Source: Paenibacillus peoriae KCTC 3763 (GTDB lineage: Bacteria > Bacillota > Bacilli > Paenibacillales > Paenibacillaceae). Taken from it: DNA of 64,000 bases. The translations under genes were made by a program, and so were the position numbers. The stretch spans positions 1 to 64,000 of the forward strand of contig NZ_AGFX01000029.1 in assembly GCF_000236805.1 (NCBI RefSeq). Reading direction: 5' to 3'. Position 1 is the stretch's first letter, and every line of letters begins with the position of its first letter. Under the pieces are notes generated by a model. The model was not told the origin of the DNA, did no database searches, and saw only the letters and a list, made by a program, of their open reading frames with translations. Positions 59,256-64,000 of this stretch are shown one piece after another.

Positions 59256-59294
59256 AAGGACTCTATCCGGCTAAAAGCCAGTGGAGTCCTTTTT
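59256..59294 (+). terminator. terminator of SPRY copy 2
   Basis: GGACTC (59258-59263) and GAGTCC (59284-59289) with inner GGCT/AGCC, then TTTTT. Confidence 0.8.
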
Positions 59295-59705
59295 ACATTA
59301 CTAGACTAAGGTTTGTAAACTGCTTGCCTTCGCCGCTTTTGTGCTGAATAAAATGGATGGACAAAAGAAGAGAAAAAGGGAACGGCTATCACCGCTCCCT
59401 GCACAACTACCGCTATAAAAACGGTCGACTTGGATTTATGATCAGAAATAGACCGCTAACCTTTGTCCGAAGGGCGATTTATTTCCGTTTATGGAAAGAA
59501 ATTATTAGAACCACCAATGTTGCAAACTCACTCCAAAAAACATTTTAAGCACAACGAAAATCCCCGTCACCCAAATTGAGGTTAACGGGGATTTGGACTT
59601 TATTTGGAGTAAAGCTCTTTTGTACCTACAACATTAAATCTCTATTACTCTTCGATTTTTAATTCCATCATAACCCTTTTATTTGAATATATAGACATAA
59701 ATGTT
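59295..59705. other. gene-free spacer between copies 2 and 3
   Basis: The first and last parts match the spacer after copy 1, but here about 190 bases (59357-59548) are inserted, and the module remnant is missing because the match jumps from TTTATTTGGAGTA to the AAAGCTCTTTTGTACC block before the promoter. A hairpin of AAATCCCCGT/ACGGGGATTT lies at 59558-59594. A 63-codon frame in the insert lacks a ribosome site and is not called. Confidence 0.55.
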
Positions 59706-59734
59706 TAGACATTCCTGTAAACGAGTTTTATAAT
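59706..59734 (+). promoter_or_regulatory. promoter of SPRY exoprotein gene 3
   Basis: TAGACA (59706-59711), 17-base spacer, TATAAT (59729-59734), as in copy 2. Confidence 0.7.
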
Positions 59735-59767
59735 TCATTTGTTATTACATATATTTAGGAGGAAGTC

Positions 59768-60883
59768 ATGAAAAATATTATATTCAAAAAACTAGGAACT
59801 ATGATGCTAGCCCTGCTCATTGGAGTTACCGTGTTCTCCTTGTTCCCTACCATTACAAAAGCTGAGACTACAAATGTAACTTGGACAAATGGATCTTTAG
59901 TTAGAACTCTCACGAAAAGTAATGAATCTGAGAAAGCAACTACAGGAAAAACCTCAGGTAAATGGTACTGGGAAATAACTATAAAAGATAATTCCTATAA
60001 TACTTCGGCATCTGCCATAGGAATTACTGGAGAAACAGATACATTACCGTCAACCTCATGGGATTTCATTTTAGACTATGGATACACCCCTGAATTATTT
60101 ATTAAAACAAAAAATACATCAAACGTTCTTAAAAGAACTAGTTTTGGTAAACCGTTCGTCGACAAAGACGTGATTGGTGTAGCTCTAGATTTGGACAACG
60201 ACAAGATCACATGGTATAAAAATGGGGTTTCTCAAGGAACAAACAGTGCAAAACCTTCAGAGCTTGTTGGATCACAAGTGTTCCCAATGATTATGAGTGG
60301 TTCATCGCAAGAAAGAACGCTCACTGCTAATTTTGGAGCCAGTTCCTTTAAATATCCGATTCCTGAAGGATTTTTGCCTTACCAAGATTCAGGTTCATCT
60401 ACAACACCTGGATCATCTACAACGCCTGATCCATCTACAACACCTGGTTCGTCTACAACACCTGGATCATCTACAACACCTGATCCATCTACAACACCTG
60501 GTTCATCTACAACGCCTGGGTCATCTACAACACCTGATCCATCTACAACACCTGGTTCGTCTACAACACCTGATCCATCTACAACGCCTGGTTCGTCTAC
60601 AACGCCTGGGTCATCGGATCCAGATGGATCTTCACAACCTACCGGCGATCGTGCCATCTTGGTTGTAACAATGGACAATGGCTTTGATAAAGAATTCGAT
60701 CTGAGTAAAAAAGAATTGAATGCCTTTATCGCTTGGTATGACGCAAAGGATGCTGGTAGAGGAGCTTCATTTTTTTCCATTGATAAACATTCCAATAACA
60801 AGGGTCCATTCAGCAATCGAAAAGATTACGTAATTTTCAACAAAATTCTTACATTTGAAGTAAGCGAGTATTCAACTAAATAA
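59768..60883 (+). CDS. secreted SPRY-domain protein with shared C-terminal module (copy 3)
   Basis: A secreted protein of 371 residues with the same signal peptide, a SPRY domain closest to copy 1 (GKWYWEITIKDN, VIGVALDLDNDKITWYKNG, NFGASSFKYPIPEGFLPY), a 12-unit linker in which Gly-Ser and Asp-Pro units alternate, and the C-terminal module ending FNKILTFEVSEYSTK. Start ATG 59768 with AGGAGGAAG. Likely co-regulated with copies 1 and 2 through the repeated promoter. Confidence 0.75.
   Translation: MKNIIFKKLGTMMLALLIGVTVFSLFPTITKAETTNVTWTNGSLVRTLTKSNESEKATTGKTSGKWYWEITIKDNSYNTSASAIGITGETDTLPSTSWDFILDYGYTPELFIKTKNTSNVLKRTSFGKPFVDKDVIGVALDLDNDKITWYKNGVSQGTNSAKPSELVGSQVFPMIMSGSSQERTLTANFGASSFKYPIPEGFLPYQDSGSSTTPGSSTTPDPSTTPGSSTTPGSSTTPDPSTTPGSSTTPGSSTTPDPSTTPGSSTTPDPSTTPGSSTTPGSSDPDGSSQPTGDRAILVVTMDNGFDKEFDLSKKELNAFIAWYDAKDAGRGASFFSIDKHSNNKGPFSNRKDYVIFNKILTFEVSEYSTK
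60392..60607 (+). repeat. 12-unit 18-base repeat in copy 3
   Basis: Twelve units; four of them code Asp-Pro-Ser-Thr-Thr-Pro instead of Gly-Ser-Ser-Thr-Thr-Pro, spread through the array in a pattern that suggests copying of two-unit blocks. Confidence 0.85.
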
Positions 60884-60891
60884 ACAACAAG

Positions 60892-60929
60892 AAGGACTCT
60901 ATCCGGCTAAAATACCAGTGGAGTCCTCG
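60892..60929 (+). terminator. terminator of SPRY copy 3
   Basis: GGACTC (60894-60899) and GAGTCC (60921-60926), the same hairpin as after copies 1 and 2, but with a poor T tract. Confidence 0.6.
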
Positions 60930-61057
60930 TTATATTTACCCCAAATTCAAACTTTTTCCGCTTGGAATATGATCGGTCAAATCTTTATGGATTCCAAACA
61001 ATTCTTTTTTCGCTTTTGTATAGTTACTTAGCAAATAAAATAAAAAGGGAATTTACG

Positions 61058-61939
61058 ATGAAAAAACTATTACCGATTCTACTTTCTTTATTCTTACTCC
61101 CTTGGTTCGCGCAAATAACACATGCAGCGACACCAGAAGCAGAAGCAACTAACCTAATACCTAAGATGACATCAGATACCAGCCCTTCAGGTAAAGTCAC
61201 CTATAGTGATGCTATGGGTGGTTTAGAGGGCTTCAGGGCATTTGATGGAATCCCTAGTTATAGCTTAAACGGAAGCTATACTTCATGGGGAACATCTTCA
61301 GTATCAGGATGGCTTTCATATGAATTTGACAATGCGAAAATCGTAAATAAATATGTGCTTTATTTCGGTGGCTATCAAACTAACAATCATACCATTGGCG
61401 CGGAACTGCCAAGCACTTGGACTTTTGAGGGCTCAAATGATGGGAAAGAATGGACGGTACTTGATTCTAAAACAAACTTTAACTACCTAAAAGATTATAA
61501 ACCTGGAAAAAACGAGTTCGATATTTCAAATCCTCAACCATTCAAGATATATAAAATAAATGTAACAAAAAACAACGGAGGCTCAGGTGGACAAGTTAAT
61601 TTATCAATCCATGAAATGGAAATATGGGGTTATGATCCTTCAACTCAAACTCCTGATCCAGTGGAACCAACTGAGCCTTCAGAACCGTCCCAACCAACTG
61701 GCGATCGTGCTATTCTAGTTATAACACTGGATACGGGCTTGGAGAAGGAATTTGATCTGAGCAAAAAAGAACTGAATGCCTTCATCGCATGGTATGATGC
61801 TAAAGATGCTGGCAGAGGTACAGCATCCTATGCTATTGATAAGCATGGTAACAACAAAGGACCATTCAGTAACCGTAAAGACTACGTCATCTTCAACAAA
61901 ATACTCATGTTTGAAGTAAGCGAGTATTCAATTAAATAA
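61058..61939 (+). CDS. secreted discoidin-like protein with shared C-terminal module
   Basis: A secreted protein of 293 residues. The signal peptide ends near ITHAATP. Residues about 35-200 look like an F5/8-type C (discoidin/CBM32-like) domain: GGLEGFRAFDGIPSYSLNGS, SVSGWLSYEFDNAK, PSTWTFEGSNDGKEW and a closing VNLSIHEMEIWGY. A Pro/Glu linker replaces the repeat array, then the same C-terminal module (GDRAILVITLDTGLEKEF to the end). Start ATG 61058 with AAAAAGGGAA; an earlier in-frame ATG at 60962 has no ribosome site. Discoidin domains bind sugars, so this protein swaps the SPRY binder for another. Confidence 0.75.
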   Translation: MKKLLPILLSLFLLPWFAQITHAATPEAEATNLIPKMTSDTSPSGKVTYSDAMGGLEGFRAFDGIPSYSLNGSYTSWGTSSVSGWLSYEFDNAKIVNKYVLYFGGYQTNNHTIGAELPSTWTFEGSNDGKEWTVLDSKTNFNYLKDYKPGKNEFDISNPQPFKIYKINVTKNNGGSGGQVNLSIHEMEIWGYDPSTQTPDPVEPTEPSEPSQPTGDRAILVITLDTGLEKEFDLSKKELNAFIAWYDAKDAGRGTASYAIDKHGNNKGPFSNRKDYVIFNKILMFEVSEYSIK

Positions 61940-61947
61940 ACAATAAG

Positions 61948-61986
61948 AAGGACTCTATCCAGCTAAAAGCCAATGGAGTCCCTTTT
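61948..61986 (+). terminator. terminator of the discoidin-type gene
   Basis: GGACTC (61950-61955) and GAGTCC (61976-61981), then TTTTT. Fourth copy of this hairpin. Confidence 0.8.
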
Positions 61987-62053
61987 TACATCTACTCACT
62001 TTACTAGACTAAAGGTGTATAAACTGTTTGCATTCTCTTCATTCTAACAAAAT

Positions 62054-62131
62054 AAGTGCGGCCTCCAAAAAGCTTGGACACCGCGCTGTGCTTAAGTCTA
62101 CTAAAATGCTGGTGAACGGGAATTAAACCCC
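62054..62131. repeat. repeat element left of the glycosyltransferase
   Basis: The block from GTGCGGCCTCC to AATTAAACCCC is similar over its whole length (about 78 bases) to 63255-63336 in the same orientation. Here the internal hairpin is decayed. The pair brackets the broken glycosyltransferase. Confidence 0.6.
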
Positions 62132-62209
62132 ATTCCCTGATATGGTTCATTTCATACTTTCAGGCTGCTTTAATCTTTAATCACCGATGCTTTCGGATTC
62201 TGCTAGTAC

Positions 62210-63100
62210 CTATGTTATTGAATATGGAATCTTGGATATGCACCGTGAAAAAGCCATGTTTAATAGTTCCTGATTGTAAACCGAATACTTGCGGTTTTGA
62301 TCCAGCACCCAATTCACAAATCCCAAAGCTCTAACGTAACTATTATAATCATTTGCATTCACATTAAACTGAAGTATATCCACCATGATCTGATTTTCTT
62401 CATCTGATAATTCCAAGCCCATCTGGCTAAACTGTCTTTGTCGAATTCTCCGGGCGGTAACGTCTTGTATTGCCCTGTGCTGAATGGACACTTGTCCTTT
62501 ATGTTGACGATAATACAATAAATTTATAGGAAGGTTAACCATTTGTATTTGAGAGGCTAATCGGTTCCACAACTCATAGTCTTCGGCATGGGGATAATTA
62601 CTATCATACTGAACGCCTAGCCGATGAACCATGCTATTGCGCATTATTATGGCAGGATGACAGATGCAGCAATGAAAAAGCAATCATGTTCTAATTTCTT
62701 CATGACTGGCTGGATTAAATCTAGTCACTCTTCCTATTGAAGTAGTATAAGCACCACCGCATAGATCAATCGAGGGGTTTTGATCCATGAATGATATTTG
62801 CACAGCTAGCCGTTCTGGCGTAGAAATATCATCACTATCCATTCGAACGATGTAGTCGCCTGTTGCCATATTTAAACCTTCGTTTAGCGTAGCTACCAAC
62901 CCTCTATTTGGACTATGGAAGATCTTAATTACCCTAGGATCCGTTATTTGTGAAATAAGATAAGCAGATCCATCTGTGGAACCATCATCAATCAGAATTA
63001 ACTCAAAATCCGAATAGGTTTGAACTAAAATACTGTGTACTGCCTCCAAAACAAATGCCGCATTATTATAAACTGGCAGTATAACTGAAGCTCGTGGCAT
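62210..63100 (-). pseudogene. GT2 glycosyltransferase interrupted by a stop codon
   Basis: One frame of 297 codons broken by an in-frame TGA at 62686-62684. The first part (from ATG 63100) has SVILPVYNNAAFVLEA, DDGSTDGSAY and the DXD-type RMDSDDISTPERLAV, marks of GT-A family 2. After the stop the same frame gives HCCICHPAIIMRNSMV, then AEDYELWNRLASQ and QHRAIQDV. Homologues have a residue at the stop position, often Trp, so TGG to TGA is the likely change. Unless read through, the acceptor half is lost. There is no ribosome site before the second part (it would start with TTG). Target sugar unknown. Confidence 0.75.
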
Positions 63101-63481
63101 AAAAATCCCCCCTCTAGTTAGTCATTTTATAACAATCAATTTTAGTATTTGTGAGAAAAAGTCTCCACACATTTAGCACACGATAACCACAAATATTATT
63201 AAATACGCTACAATATATGTATTTGGACTATTGGTAGACAGGACTAATCGGTAACAAAAAAGCACGGCTTCCAAAAGCCGGGAAGCCGTGCTGTGCTTAC
63301 GATTGTAAGGATGCTGGTGAAGGGCATTGCGCCCCCGGGCTACGCATTACGAGTGCGTTGAAATAGAGTTTTGATGGGTTTTACAAGACTCCTATAGCCT
63401 ATCCACAATAAACAAGGTTCCGTAAGGTATTACAGATATCGATATTTTGGTATAAGATTGAATAGAAGAAAAGTCAGGATA
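63101..63481. other. gene-free region with repeat element
   Basis: About 380 bases between the glycosyltransferase and the Fn3 gene. It holds the 63255-63336 repeat and its hairpin. The glycosyltransferase promoter should lie at 63110-63230; no strong match is seen. Confidence 0.5.
63255..63336. repeat. repeat element right of the glycosyltransferase, with hairpin
   Basis: Includes AGCACGGCTTCC (63261-63272) and GGAAGCCGTGCT (63281-63292), perfect 12-base arms, A6 before it. It is similar to 62054-62131. The hairpin could work as a terminator on the minus strand, upstream of the glycosyltransferase. Confidence 0.6.
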
Positions 63482-63531
63482 AAATAAAGCGAAATACCCT
63501 GTCATAGAGAACAGGGTATTTCGCTTTATTT
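63482..63531 (-). terminator. 21-base-arm terminator overlapping the Fn3 gene stop
   Basis: AAATAAAGCGAAATACCCTG plus T (63482-63502) is perfectly complementary to 63511-63531, with an 8-base loop. The right arm contains the TAA stop (63528-63526) of the Fn3 gene and its last base pairs run into coding sequence, so the hairpin begins inside the gene. Confidence 0.75.
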
Positions 63532-64000
63532 AGAGTATTCACTTACTTCAAACGTCAGAATGCGATCATACAGCATGTAGTCCTTTCGGCTGCTGAATGG
63601 GCCTTTATTGTTGTCATGCTTGTTAATGGCGTATGAAGCCGATCCAGTTCCTGCCTGCTTACCCTCATACCAAGCAATGAAGTCGTTGACTTCTTTCATG
63701 CTTAGATCGAATTCTTTCTCCAGACCCGTTGTCATAGTGATCACCAGTATGGCACGGTTTCCTGAAGGTTGTGTCGGCTCTGATGGCTCAGGGCCAGGCT
63801 GGGAGGGATTATCTGTTCCTGGATCAGGCTGCAATTCCCCCTGTGGTGTTGCAGATGCTTCATTTGAATTGCTAGTCTCATTACCATCATTAATAGCTGA
63901 TACAACATAATAATATAATGTACCATTTGTAACATTTGTATCCGTATATGTCATAGTTTTAATATTTGTTGCAATCGTTGTATAGGGGCCACCAGGTGTA
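63526..64000 (-). CDS. secreted Fn3 protein with shared C-terminal module, cut by the window edge
   Basis: Partial: the frame is open to the right edge, and the N-terminus with its signal peptide is outside. The visible part has an Fn3 domain (TDTNVTNGTLYYYVVSAIND, then NSNEASATP), a Pro/Glu-rich linker and the shared module in a more distant form (NRAILVITMTTGLEKEF, MKEVNDFIAWYEGKQAG, RKDYMLYDRILTFEVSEYSK). It is the likely parent of the remnant at 57625. Strand is opposite to the other family members. Confidence 0.75.
   Translation of the reverse strand, partial: TPGGPYTTIATNIKTMTYTDTNVTNGTLYYYVVSAINDGNETSNSNEASATPQGELQPDPGTDNPSQPGPEPSEPTQPSGNRAILVITMTTGLEKEFDLSMKEVNDFIAWYEGKQAGTGSASYAINKHDNNKGPFSSRKDYMLYDRILTFEVSEYSK

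Noticed and set aside
59357-59548. 63-codon Arg-rich plus-strand frame in the spacer before copy 3
   Set aside because: No ribosome site and no counterpart in the duplicated spacer after copy 1.

Overview
The window looks like chromosomal DNA of a Paenibacillus, most likely of the P. polymyxa group. Supporting traits are mid-GC Firmicutes codon use, strong AAGGAGG ribosome sites with frequent TTG and GTG starts, YesM/YesN-type two-component genes beside a sugar ABC transporter, XRE-TPR regulators and many hairpin-plus-T-tract terminators. The assignment rests on gene style only; no rRNA, tRNA or CRISPR array is visible.

Layout. 1-5.5 kb is accessory: a lipoprotein-like gene, an XRE-TPR regulator split at an A7 slippery run, a secreted protein with a small membrane partner (bacteriocin/immunity-like), and an orphan phage lysis cassette with a frameshifted GH25 endolysin. 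5.9-9.0 kb is a large secreted GH28 pectinase with Fn3 domains. 9.3-24.8 kb is mixed: MarR/MFS efflux with two operators, a Gfo/Idh oxidoreductase, a DUF350 / ATP-grasp (YgiC/YjfC-like) / lipoprotein cluster, a VanY-type carboxypeptidase, a SNF2 helicase with a co-translated partner, a WYL regulator, CsaA with a DMT transporter, and an AraC regulator. 24.8-31.7 kb is a sugar ABC transporter divergent from its likely YesM/YesN pair. 31.6-44.2 kb holds housekeeping and stress genes (GNAT, OYE, BASS transporter, TspO-like, RidA, a LytS-like hybrid kinase, an HD-GYP protein, a LexA-box gene and a CoA-disulfide reductase/rhodanese under CsoR/CstR-type operators) plus an unassigned structured ncRNA candidate at about 40.25-40.60 kb.

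44.4-54.8 kb is a catabolic cluster under a PrpR-like regulator: a DHDPS-family aldolase, Fe-alcohol dehydrogenase, DUF1537 acid-sugar kinase, PdxA2-type dehydrogenase, sodium:solute symporter, BNR sialidase-like protein, YhcH and an SDR. Together these suggest uptake and breakdown of an acidic sugar or sialic-acid-like compound through a four-carbon acid phosphate. A cre-like site and repeated TGTT/AACA dyads lie in its intergenic regions.

56.3-64 kb is the most unusual part: five secreted proteins (three SPRY, one discoidin-like, one Fn3, the last cut by the window edge) that share an almost identical C-terminal module of about 79 residues of unknown function. They are joined by slippage-prone Gly-Ser-Thr-Pro linkers, with duplicated promoters and terminators, a decayed sixth copy of the module, and a glycosyltransferase broken by a stop codon. 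This locus looks like an actively expanding modular exoprotein family.
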